A stretch of 64,000 bases of DNA, from assembly GCA_029260735.1 (NCBI GenBank), contig JAJDCR010000057.1:1-64000 (forward strand), in the 5' to 3' direction. Numbering within the stretch: the first letter of the stretch is position 1; each line of letters begins with the position of its first letter. A program made the position numbers and the translations under genes. Positions 52,601-62,300 of the stretch are shown in pieces. The notes under the pieces are model-generated. The model searched no databases. It was not told the DNA's origin and saw only the letters and a list, made by a program, of their open reading frames with translations. The DNA is from Planctomycetota bacterium (GTDB lineage Bacteria > Planctomycetota > Uabimicrobiia > Uabimicrobiales > Uabimicrobiaceae).

Positions 52601-53362
52601 GCCGCCGAGGAGAATAGAATGACGCAACGCTTGCTTGTTGCCATAACTGATGGTGCTGAGATAACTCTGGGCACAAGTATCACGAGAGTTAGTCAGACGG
52701 GAAGGAATGTTTTTTCCATCTTCGCGCAGGTAGGTGTAGAAACAGTGATTGCCTTTCGCGTCGTAGGTTTCTTCGAGTAACCATTTGAAGATGCGAGTGG
52801 GATCTTGAGGATCGACGATTTTGGCAGTGTCACTATAGCCAAAAATGCTTGTGCTATTATCGGCATGAGTGACGACCCAGAAGACATCTGTGGGGTCACT
52901 TTGATTGCTGTAGCGTTCAATGATAGAGAAGCTAGCTGCCGTACGCGGGCAATATATAGCGACAGTGTAAGTTCCGGAAAAGATCGTTTTGTTATGCGTC
53001 ACGGACTTCCCGTTTTTAAGCTCGGGCACAAGATAGTCATCACCACTATGGAGAAAAGTATCACTATCGTTGTATTGAGGAATGCGCTTGGAGGTTTGGC
53101 GGGAGATGCTGGGTAAAGAAAGCTCGAAGCCCAGTCCAAAAGGGCCGTTGCCTGTGCCAGAACTATAGTTAATGCTAAGATGGGGCTCAAAATCACGACA
53201 GGGCGTGGCCTGAATTGGGATACTCAGGCTCGCACTACCACTAAACTCGTGGGGAGAAAAAGTTTCCCCTAAGCCGGTTAAATCACCTCCGCCTTTAGGA
53301 AGCGAAGGTTTGATAACATTTATTTTGTGAGCCGAAGATAGATTTTTTACTTGTTCTGGCAT
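45830..53362 (-). CDS. TcB-TcC fusion: toxin-complex cocoon with C-terminal payload
   Basis: 2,510 residues. Domains in order: SpvB-type N-terminus (about 20-330; FSGSASLSIPIQATP, INYSSGTGNGPFGLGF); FG-GAP/VCBS propeller strands (about 415-670; DVTGDGQLDLLV, DVTGDGLADLIL, DLDGSGVTDLVYI); TcdB middle regions (about 690-1030); RHS/YD repeats (about 1300-2200). The RHS core ends YYYGMRYYCPWLGRWTSPDP then GLNIYAFVGGNPITELDIGG, matching the aspartyl self-cleavage region of TcC. Residues about 2239-2510 are the encapsulated payload, very basic, with no recognised family. In most Tc toxins TcB and TcC are separate genes; here they are one chain. AGGGGA next to the TcA stop serves as its ribosome-binding site, so translation is coupled with the TcA gene. 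Confidence 0.92.
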   Translation of the reverse strand: MPEQVKNLSSAHKINVIKPSLPKGGGDLTGLGETFSPHEFSGSASLSIPIQATPCRDFEPHLSINYSSGTGNGPFGLGFELSLPSISRQTSKRIPQYNDSDTFLHSGDDYLVPELKNGKSVTHNKTIFSGTYTVAIYCPRTAASFSIIERYSNQSDPTDVFWVVTHADNSTSIFGYSDTAKIVDPQDPTRIFKWLLEETYDAKGNHCFYTYLREDGKNIPSRLTNSRDTCAQSYLSTISYGNKQALRHSILLGGFDPANLGWHFKVVFDYGQYNVASNNPNPYQAAREWSHRRDPFSDYRAGFEIRTYRLCHHVLLFHRFPQQEYGTDQPVLTNVLQLKYQQSPHLSLLTRVQKTGYYFTAKTSPAYQTKSLPPMDLSYSSFAPTTPGYTPHSYESFTTTNGKDLLGLSRAPDYQLVDLYGGGIPGVLYSDGQTVRYQAAQNVSAQGVEYSNSGNISFPQGGQSSDSAHTLTDVTGDGQLDLLVSTLGCGGFYQANSDGSWNNWQALESFPTDFHNPDLQHVDVTGDGLADLILIEQDAVRVYPELRSQGYDSALISQRPSDLPLSTANSSTQLLAFTDMCGLGQAQLVRISNGLVECWPNLGYGSFGQRVTLTNAPNFGLDFDTARLRLADLDGSGVTDLVYIQPNSIEIYLNQSGNSFAASIEIPLPTSWDELKQIQFADVRGNGTQCLVFSTTHPTPQQWFYDFNLTEWINPSGKTETISQKPYLLTQTQNNMGALTSIRYASSTKFFLQDQQQGLDWITRLPFPVQVIESVTHLDQVSKTSTVSSYCYHHGYYDGFEREFRGFGKVDRTDAKSFADFLPSQSAQKAAYNAAPVMTKTWYHTGAWLEQGDLLSAFQSEYWSGDSMAYSVPETTFKYLGTAPDADTLQQAHSALHGTVLRSEVYGNDKTPWQQTPYTVSESQFEVKQLQKKDTNPYAVFLLHEQESIKYDYERNRHDPRVSHHFVLKIDRYGHVLESAAISYPRRHVPPKLDPQTAAQQQQIRILYEEKIYTHSTGSGFYLLGIPQQNKNYEVIGLHPLNIYFSLSEFKKDLSDGATTKNLLSWERDYYYDAANQTELDLGLVSAQALHHRSEFIEFEKKQLAIDLKKTPQAGKFRGATFGDLPTLLTSTTQSSGGYMTIADLVDPDYLTAKDYYWNPGSAQSYHDANQFYLAKAFFDPFQYSHIKHGAPIVQSNVPRTSYSYDPYNLLVQEATDALNNTTKIIHIDYQHLAPTHIKDINGTSSGILLDPLGMVIVMSFYGSDYKTQSGFFPLNQYHHPSAKPTLSHIMQDPSNYLQNAASFFYYDLHSWMDHKIPIHFASLIAEDYPQSSAPLPIQQTITYSDGFGRHLQSKALLDSTEMVRYWDSTTQKVVTRSANHCWLTSGAVRYDDKGQPIQKYEPYFAPEYNYVDEQALNQVGFSSTLFSDSLGRNVLTVNPEGFITKTLFGSWKGKANPGNFLGYLNKTLYKSLPEEFIPSPWQTLHFDSNDTIKDSLCYKEYEKNGISPSPDIDGPSLKQTTHCFNTPMTSYTDPLGHTVQEGQFNVSIDESNNTFLLLDILGDQLTSADQRLHAAGKLNFKTSYNLSKEAVKTISVDGGTSWALDNVIGHPFWSYDSRGSITTHTFDALQRPVALYVQNPSLNLDQTVQYTVYGDSQDSHQKPFFPNPERHNLRGQKAISFDQSGLELSPFFSIHNQAQATGKVLEQDYKNEVRWDSIDDQTIHSIANTLDILTEPSNLDKLDIKTFNIPALENKIYATKASYDALGRATNSSDPDGNTTSPKYYRTGWLKSTNVMAGKIAQVAAKKAGVSANTPTIRAITYNAKGQHTSVTHGDIKTTYSYDPKNFRLLAINSMRQAHPPKTLQDLNYHHDPVGNVTSITDHAIPTVFFKKEKVEAKSHYRYDTLYRLKEATGREHTAMWQNLQQNQNNINTLKIPGAQPIKNGQALCNYVERYTYDNGGNLTEIKHHTQKNNLSREMIIAPHSNRLNSSTFNHQNITKKYDYDYDQHGNQRTLGELTPGGSHSVQWNYRDNMHSAIINPHIGGTSDTEYYVYDGNGHRVRKVRETLTSGVMNITESIYLGSFEIRREGQQHKQGPTTFSQQWHWSNVSDCRWGYLVEGIPTKGEIGYQLRYQLTNHLNSSTMELDDTGHVISYEEYYPYGGTAIVAAKSQAEVKQKYYRYSGKEEDATGLYYYGMRYYCPWLGRWTSPDPAGTVDGLNIYAFVGGNPITELDIGGMGKNKKNESSARHLRLRESTRMQAVSHSEKFGRRPKKKIKVTPKQLQNIADSFGRGTYAQSFIQNRLDNSKLPRTKKIVREVDHHSTDSSQRGDMKREDSKNIENSLKRAAAAIKKRAHRAHFSTKGGTNQTEDSRKLNALMRKTLQRYRDADAREAVHSIHILGYLGKPRNIVERSGETEQRRTSNEFQLGVDVPAIMGDGTKIEYNNQQKEKVKHLMYLTFAPKLLNQGEKEERSKLIEEAGETAYLLGRLTTYYNKRAANKAEYMDIAA

Positions 53363-53374
53363 AATGTAAATCCC

Positions 53375-56300
53375 CTATGAAGCGGTGAAGTCGATAACCA
53401 GAAAGAGATTGTTTACAGTACTCGGCATAGCGGTGGTAGGAGTAAGGCTCCAATTTTGTTGGCCTTTCTTTTTCTTTAAAGGGGCTTTCCCACTCCATGT
53501 CTGCTTACCCGCATTTGAATCTGGAAAGGTAATCAGTGGGAAACCAGGAATGTGTAATTTTAGCTTGTGTACAGTGCCACTGCCATCCGCATAGAGCGAT
53601 AAGCTAGTCACCTCGTATGAACTCATATTTGCGCGCAACTGGGCCGGGGTAATGGGAATGTGGAGTGGTTTAAGCGATGAGCCCATAAACTCTTGCCAGC
53701 CAGGTACCTGCGACAGTGAGAGCAAACGGGTACCACTGAAGCTACCCCGGACCTTTTTGACAAAACCTTTGAATGAAGAACTACCAGCCAAAGCCGTGTA
53801 TTGGAGCTGCATAATAATGTCGCTCAAATTGTCAAAATCAAAGTTGTTTTCTTCATGTGGTATTTCTAACGACCAGCTAGAGACAACACCTGTGCCTTCG
53901 AAGGGCAGGTAACGCGCGTCATTGAAGTTGAGGGTAAAGAGCCCGGTATCATTGACACCATGAGAGAGCGCCACCTGCTGGTTAGGGCGGACATCGCTGA
54001 TGAGAGCATCACTACTTGCTAGCGGGTGATTTTTCGGATCGAGGAGATAGGAAACGGCTTTTTGCCCGCTACTATCATCAGCGATTACGATGTTGTTAGA
54101 GAGTTGCGTCAGGGTAGCATGAATGTTTTGATAAGGCCCTATTACCATGGGTACGGAGAGAGATAAAGTCTTAATCTGACGGGCATAGTGTCCTGGAAAA
54201 TCAAAATCAAAGTCTTTTTCCGTCAGATCAAAGACACAAGTGCCAGTGGTCTTAAGGGTGAGGAGAGCCTGCGCATCGATCTGGGCGAGGGAGAAGGTTT
54301 TGGTGATCTCCAGGCGACGTTCGTTTTGATCGGTGAAGGCTTTTTCCATGCGGTTGAGATCGAGTTGTAGGGACTGGCCAGCGAGCAATCCCTGGTAGAG
54401 ACTGTTCCAGTAGCCCGGTTGGACGAAGCTGGAAGAATTTACATCTCCCCCTCGCCCTATATGCTCGAAGGTCCAGGCATTTTCAGCCTGAATGGCAATT
54501 TCATGAGCCAACTGGTAAGCCTGGAAGTAGAGAGCACCGATTTGTCCGATATACCACTGGTAGAGTTGGCTGTTTGTGAATTTATTTTGGTAAAAGCTGG
54601 CTACGCTTTGGTTTTGTTTGATCTCTGTTTCGAGCAGAGTAAGTTCCTGCTGCGCTACACTTTTTTGATACTGCGCTGCCAGAGTTTGCAAGTGGATCTG
54701 AGCGATATCGTCTTGGGCCAAGAGTTGCTGTAGTTGCCAGTCTTCACTGCGACGCTGAAAAGAAGCGACTGTACCGGAAAGGTTGGATCCAATATTCGCG
54801 AGATTCCCAAGCCCTTCGAGGATATTTGCCCCCTGGTTGATGGCATCGCCTATTTTCATACCACCGTCGCAAACTCCGAAAATAACCGGAACAGAATAGC
54901 CCACGATCGAAGCTATTTTGATCCCTTCTGCCGCCGCCTGAACCAAAATAGCTTCTGCTTGCAGGGCAAGCTGTGCTATTTCAGCGGCAGAGAGTCCATC
55001 ACTGATGAGATCGGCATAGTGATCTTCCCGATCCGTAGCCCCCTTCAGACTCGCTTGGAGAGCTTGGAGATTTTGCTCGGCAGCACTGATCTGGTCTTGT
55101 TTGCTGTTCAGAGTCAGGTTTAAAATATTTTGCTGGTTGCTATTGTATAGCAAGGCGAGCTGCTCGGCATCTTTTTTCTCCAGAGCAGCTAGCAAAGACT
55201 GTCCCAACTGGATGACAGTCTGAGTAGTGGCTTTGGCTTTCTCGACCATGACTGTGAAGCGGTAATAGGGGATGGTAGTATTGAGAGAATTGAGAACATC
55301 TTGCACCCCCTCGCCAGAAGCGACAGCAGCAACCAGATCCATGGGATTGATAGCAGGCTGGAAAAGCGGCAAAAGATCGGTTTGGCTATCGATGGTAAGA
55401 GCGTGACGAATGTTATAGATGCGCTGTTTGACAGTATCCCAGTACGAGAGAAATTGTTGGTTGCGAGGAATACCGAAATCGGGGGCTGTGGGAATAGGAA
55501 AATAAGATCCCGAACTCCACAGGCCATTTCCATCCGTTCCCGCATAGAGGATATTGTTTGAGCTGTATAGATGAGAAACAGTACCTTTAGGACTTACGGG
55601 TGTAGGATTCCATGTTGCCCCATCTTGTGATGTGTACAATCCCTGATCTGTCCCGGCATAGAGGGTCTCATTGTAGCAGTACAAATAGCTAATGGTAGTA
55701 ACTGGAGTAGAAAAATTCGTTACTTGATTCCATTCCTTATTTTGTATATCTAAACTATGAATTCCTTTCTTAGCTCCAAGATAGAGAGTATCGTTATGGA
55801 CACAAAAATAGCCATTCATACTTGGGGAAGGCAAATTGGGAAGCGGTAGGGACTTCAATGTTGTCCCCTCTAAATAGTATGGTCCAGTGTAGTAGTCCCA
55901 CGCATAAAGAGTATTGTTGTAGCCGTGTAAATTCGTAAAGTCACCATGCCCAGTGAATGAAGTCCATTTACCATTTGTTAATGCAGAAACGCCATGAGTA
56001 GTTCCCACATAAAGGTTACCACTATAGCTGTAGAGGCATTGGATTGTGAAAGATGGAGTATTTTTCGGCGGTGGTTCCCAGGAGTCATTTTCCCAGGCGA
56101 GTATGCCAGAATTATACGTTCCGGCATAGAGGGTGCCGTTATAGCGACACACCCCATTAACAATTGCATCATCATCTATACCTGGCATTTTTACCCAGCT
56201 ACTACCATTGTCTGTCGAACACCACAGACCATTACTTCCTGTTCCCGCATAGAGCGTACCACTATCACTATAGATAGAATATATGAGATAGCTTGCCAGA

Positions 56301-59300
56301 TCTGGCATTGGCACCCAGTTCGTAACTGGAGGGGGAACTGGTAAGGAGGGAGCCGAACTCCACAGCCCATTTCCATACGTCCCGGCATAGAGGGTGTTGT
56401 TCGTGCTGTACAGATAATAGACAGTACTTGTAGGGCTAGTTGGTTCCAAGTTCCATGTTGTCCCATCTGGTGAGTTGTACAGTCCCTTATCGGTCGCGAC
56501 GTAGAGGGTGTCGTTATAGCAATACAAATAACCAATCGAAGTAGTTATAGAAAAATTCGTTACTTGATTCCATTTCTTATTCTGTCCGTCTAAACTGTAG
56601 ACCTGATTATTAGCTCCAACATAGAGAGTATCGTTATGGACACACAGATAGCCTTTCTTCTTTGGAGTAGGTAAAGAGGAAATCGGTATAGGATTCCATG
56701 TTGTTCCGTCTAAGCAGCACGGTCCAGTGTCATACTCCCATGCATACAGGGTATTGTTGTAACTTTGCAGACTCATAATAGCATGAGTTATTCCAGTTAG
56801 TTTGATCCATTGACTATTGTAGGCATAAATATCACCTTCATCTCCGCCCATATAGAGGTTGCCATTATAGCTGTACAGGCATAGAATATGGACCGATGGG
56901 GCATTCGGTACTTTTTTCCAGGTATCATTTTCCCAGAAAAACAGACCACTCTTATCCGTCCCGGTATCACTATACGTCCCTGCATAAAGATTATCGTTAT
57001 AGTGGCACAGTCCCCATATCCACGCACCATCATCTATACCGGGCATTTTTACCCAGCTACTACCGTTATCTGTCGAACTCCACAGGCCATTACTCTCTGT
57101 CCCCACATAGAGCGTACCGCTATAGCTATAGATAGAATATATATTATAGCTTGCCAGATCCAACATTTGTACCCAGTTCATCTCTGGAGACGACTGCGAT
57201 AGTGATGGCGTTGGGCCGAGGTTTTGGGGATCTTGTCCCAGCAGGTCATAGGCTGCTACATAGAGCATTTCGGCTTCCACAATGCTCTCTCGTTTATTTT
57301 CGCGAAAGAGCATATCACCCCAACTGAGCAAATTATCGATATAGTGCATGGCAATAGTTTTTTGATAGGCAATGGGACGCAGGCTCGCGATTTCTTGGGG
57401 ATCATAGGGATCAGTTGCAAATTCATAAAGTTCTTGCGGGTCGTTGATATCTTGAAGAAGCTCTTGGGTTGGCCCCTCAAACAGCTCTGTTTCCAGGGAC
57501 GGGTTGTCCCAACTACGCAATCCCAAAAAGCGCCAGAACCGATCATAGGGGTTGCCATCATCAGATTCTAGATTCCAATCAGCCTGGGAAACACTGGGAT
57601 TGAAAATATACTGATACCACTGTTGGGCAGCAGGACACTGCTGCTGGATATTCAACTCGTTGGCGATAAGGAAGGGTGCGTGGAAAAAAAGTTCCCAATA
57701 GTAGGTACTCATGGCACTGTTAAGGGTAAAATCAATTTGGTCTGAGGGATAGTTGGATGGAGGAATGTAAGTGCTGTTAGGATAAAGATCTGCAAAAGAA
57801 ATTTCCGGGAGACTTTGCGATGCGATACTGAGTAAGCCATCAATACCATTAGGCCCATTCAGAATTGGCCCAAGAGCCTTGTTCGCATTACTGTTGAGGC
57901 GATAACATTGCAATGTGTTTTCTGTTGTATTGTATGCCAGGAGATACTCAGCACCATTGTTTTCAACGACCGTCCAATTGGGCTGAGCGACCACGGGTAT
58001 TGTAGTAGGGCTACTCAATAAAGCTTGGCTAGGATCGAAGGTCGCCGCAATATCTCGGCTAAAAACATCTTTACTATTGTTATAGATCGCCAGTATTTGC
58101 GAGTCACTTAGCGGCTCTTGCAAATAGACAGTTTCCTGAGTCAGGCCAGTAAAGCTGGAAGAAATGGAGGGAAATGAATTGTACATAGAAACTGAACCGT
58201 ACATAAGATTAACCTGAAGAGACGAACTAGTGCCAGGGCTTAGAGTCCAAGTAGTTTTTCCAGATGGTAAGTAATATACTCCACCTTGAGTCCCCGCATA
58301 GAGGGTACTACCAAGACTGTACATACAGTTAATGGTCATGGATGAAATACCAGGACTTGGAGTCCAAGTTGTTGCTCCAGCTGGTAAGTAATATACTCCA
58401 CTTTTAGCTGTCCCTGCATAGAGGGTATTATTAAAGCTGTACATACAGTTAATGATCAAAGTGGGGGTGTTGGTGGGGGATGAAATGCCAGGACTTGGAA
58501 TCCAGGTCGTTGCTCCAGCTAGTAAGTAATATACTCCTCTTTCCTGCGTTCCCGCATAGAGGTTATTATTAAAGCTGTACATACAGTTAATGTAGATAGA
58601 TGAAATGCCGGAACTTGGACTCCAAGTAGTTTTTCCAGATGGTAAGTAATATATTCCACTTTCAGTTGCCGCATTGATAGTATTGTTAGGGAGATCAGAA
58701 GTTTTAGCTCCATTGAGATATATCGAATTACCAGAGATTGCCAGGTGATACCAGGTTTTAACTACAATAGAAGTGTTTGGAACTAGAATTGACGGGTTAC
58801 CTAAAAAGAGACCTCCTCCATTTCCCGCTTGAATACTTACCACATCTCCCAAGAGTGAGGTTTTTGTCGTATCACTAACACAAAACCAAGTAGAAAAAGA
58901 AGAGATTTCGCTTTTATTTTCATCTTCAAGCTGCTTATAGTACTGAAATGTAGGATCACTAGGAGATCCAGAACCGCTAAGTGCATTGAGCCTAGGATCT
59001 TGAGTTGGTGGATTAGCAGTCCCAAAGCGATATGCTGCCACTACTTCCTGCCCCCATTCGTTTGCAGTCAAGGTATACGTTGTATATGTACCCAGCATGT
59101 TCGACGTATTCTGTGAGGGAGATGGGATCGGTAAGAGCGGTGGAAGCGGTAGAGGCGGTGAGGGCGGTACAAAGGAGACAAAAATTGTTTGAATGGAGTT
59201 GAAATACACTGGATAGACAGTGCCGAACGCCGAGCTAATGCGCACAATACCCAGATCACACGTAACCAGTGTTTGGGCAACCACCCAATTTTTACGAAAA

Positions 59301-62300
59301 TCGAGATGTGTGTATCGGATGGTGGCGGTATATAATGGATTATTGCTGCTATCCTCTCCCGTCTGCTGTTGCTCGACCCAAAATAGATACCAGGTGCCAA
59401 AGGCAAAGGTCGGAACAACTCCACCATTATCGGTATTAACAGTGACTGGTTGGATCTGGATATTGATCTTGCGCCATTGTCCCCAATCAGTTGGTTGGTA
59501 TGCATCTGTGTCTTGCGGCAAATTGAAAGTGGCTACGCGGTAATAATAACTGCCCTGTTTTTGCTGACTTTTCCCCACCATACAGATTTGTTTGGTGGGG
59601 ATGGCATCAACCATGAGGTCGCGTGCGGCGCTTCCTACTATCTGGAGTTGGGCTATCTCAGCAAAGCCATTCATATAATCTAGGAATGCAGCCGCGACGC
59701 TATCAGGGTCGGTCAGGTCTATCTGCTTGAGATTGCTTTCTATCTGAGAGAAAAGATCGGTTTTATTTTTACGTAGCTCTGGCTGAATATAGTTCTCCGG
59801 GTATAAAAAAACCTCCCGATTCGCCTGCCATTCGCGGTAACCGTACATCCACAACCAGAGAGTATTGAGTTCGCTATCTACGAGAACGCCAGACTCCAGG
59901 CGATTTAAACAGCGGTAAATATAGAGCTGCACTGCGGAGATGGCCTCTTTGACATACGAGGTCTGCACCACCCCACTGACCTCCACATCGATCAGCAAAT
60001 ATTCGTATAAGGCACGTGCATTGGGAAGTCCGAGTTTCACCAGCGCTAGTGGTACCAGCCGGTTGCGCAGTGTTTGGTTAAAATGATTTTGCAACCTGGT
60101 CAGGACATCCTCCTGGCTGCTGTACTGCTGCTGTAATCCCGCCCAAAGTGCATCAGCCAGCCCCTGAATGGAAGAAGGGGTAAGGTCAGAGGGAAGGTTT
60201 GCAAAGACTTGCACCACCTGCTGATAGAGCGTAGGAATGTCTAGCTTAAGTTTCTCCGACGTATCGAAGTATTTTTGCATCCAGGTGATTGTCTCAACCG
60301 TGTAAACAGGTGTTATACCTTGGAAGAGAAGAATTCCGTGCAAAAATTGAATTTTCTCTGTATTCCAATCGCTGAGTTTAGCGAGAGAATCGGTGAGATC
60401 CTGGGCAGGATTTACAGATGCCTCCTGCAGAAAACTCAGGAGATTATTTTGGGTATCCTGAAAACTCTGCACTAACTGGGTAAATTCGAGCATCGTTTGT
60501 ACCGTTTCCAGACTAATGGGGTACACTGCTGTCACGGGATAATGGGCCATGAAGTAGCTTGCTTCGGCTGGGGAGAGAGATAGAACGGTAATCAGTTGGG
60601 CTGCCTGCTGGAGTTTTTGTAGGACAGATTTTTTCTCCTGAAATTTTTGGGAGGTAGCTTTACCTGGAGTAGGGGAAGAAGCAGAGGTGTTTAAGTGCAC
60701 CATGATGTTAAGGAGGGAACTAGTGGAATTCATGGTGACGGAAGAGCTTTTGGCTAAGGTTTGCAAATTCAAATCGCCCCACTCTACAAGCACAGCGGCG
60801 GTGGGAGAGGAAACCTGATACAATGCTGCCAAATTCTCGATAAAAGTTTTTTGCTGGAGGTCATAGAAACGGTTCAAAGTTGTAGTGATAGTTTTTGCCA
60901 AGTGATTTTTCACCGTTTTTGGCATGTCTACGGGAATTACTATTTTAGTTTGATGACCAATTATGGTATTTACAATACTTGTGAAAGCGGCTTTTATAAT
61001 TTTTTCGATATCTAGAGTAGAGTGTCCTTTTTTTACTGATTCGCCGTAAACAACAATCTCGTTGGTAGTGAGATAAGATGGTTGTAAGCTAGTATAGATA
61101 TCTTTTGCTATTTCCTGAATATAGGAAGATGCATGTGCCTGGGCATTATCAAGATCTTTTAGAGTAGCAATGGGTAGTTGCTTGCGAAATTTTTTGTTAT
61201 TGACTACGGCAGAGAAAGCCTGTTGCAAGGCTGTCATGCAGGTGTTGCTAAAATTCGCTTTGGTAAGCTGTATCTGAGGAAGAGAGCTATTGAGGTTTTC
61301 CTGGAAATTGGCAATGGCATCGCTGCCAAGTACCTTGTCACTCTTACCAGTAAGTATGAAATGGAGTTGCGCGAGAGAAAAAGGCGCATTCTTTAGCCAG
61401 GCAATGAAATCAGCCAAAGTATTTATCCCAAGCTGCGCCTTACTACCTGCCAAACTGAGCAAAAGACTTTCGATACTAGTATTGACCAGACAATATTTAT
61501 CTACATTTTTAGCTGTAATACTCGACTGAAGGGAGCCATCAATGCTGATACTTGTAAATGCAAAAGGCGCATTTGTTCCGGTAAGTTCCAGAGTAATGAT
61601 GTGTGAAGTGTTATCGCTAGTTGTTGCCGTGATGGTAACAGTAGTAGAACTGGTAGTCGTTTCTTGCACTGTACAAGCTGTTATCTGCCCCTGAAAAAAG
61701 TTTTGCGACACGTCACTAGGATTCTCGATTGTGAGTTCATTGCCGATCAAGAGGCTTGTATCAGTATTGATGACGGAAAATAAGCCCTGAGAAATTGGAG
61801 GAACGATTTTCGCAGCCTTCCAGGATTTGTCAATCGTCATTCCTGTGAGTTGATGGAGCAAGCTCAAGCGGTAGAAAATGGCAAGGTTGGTAGCGGAAAG
61901 CTTGATTGAATTCAATGTTTTAAAGGATGAAGCTGTCGTATCTTGTGCCTTTACCAGGCGATTGGCAATGTTTAGCAGACGCTCAGGGTTGAGCTTCAAT
62001 ACCGCAGTCAAGGCATTTTGGATTTTCTGAGCGCTTGCTGACGAGGTATCGCCGACGATCCAGGTCAAGCTGTAGCTATTGTTTGCATCAGCCCATTGCG
62101 GGAGATTGGGAATATTGGGATTACAAAAGACCTGTTCAAAAAAAGAAGGGCCATTTTTTTTACCAAAATCTTTGAGCGTCCCAATTAACGCACAACACTG
62201 GTTGACAGAGAGTTTGTGGTTACTTTTGAGTGTCTGCATCCAGGCCAGATAGGGAGCCACAGCATCGTTGATTACGGGAGTTCCTTGATAGACGATGTTG

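Noticed and set aside
58220..58665. Non-coding satellite or CRISPR-like array
   Set aside because: The repeats stay in frame inside a 3,429-codon gene and encode propeller-type blades.
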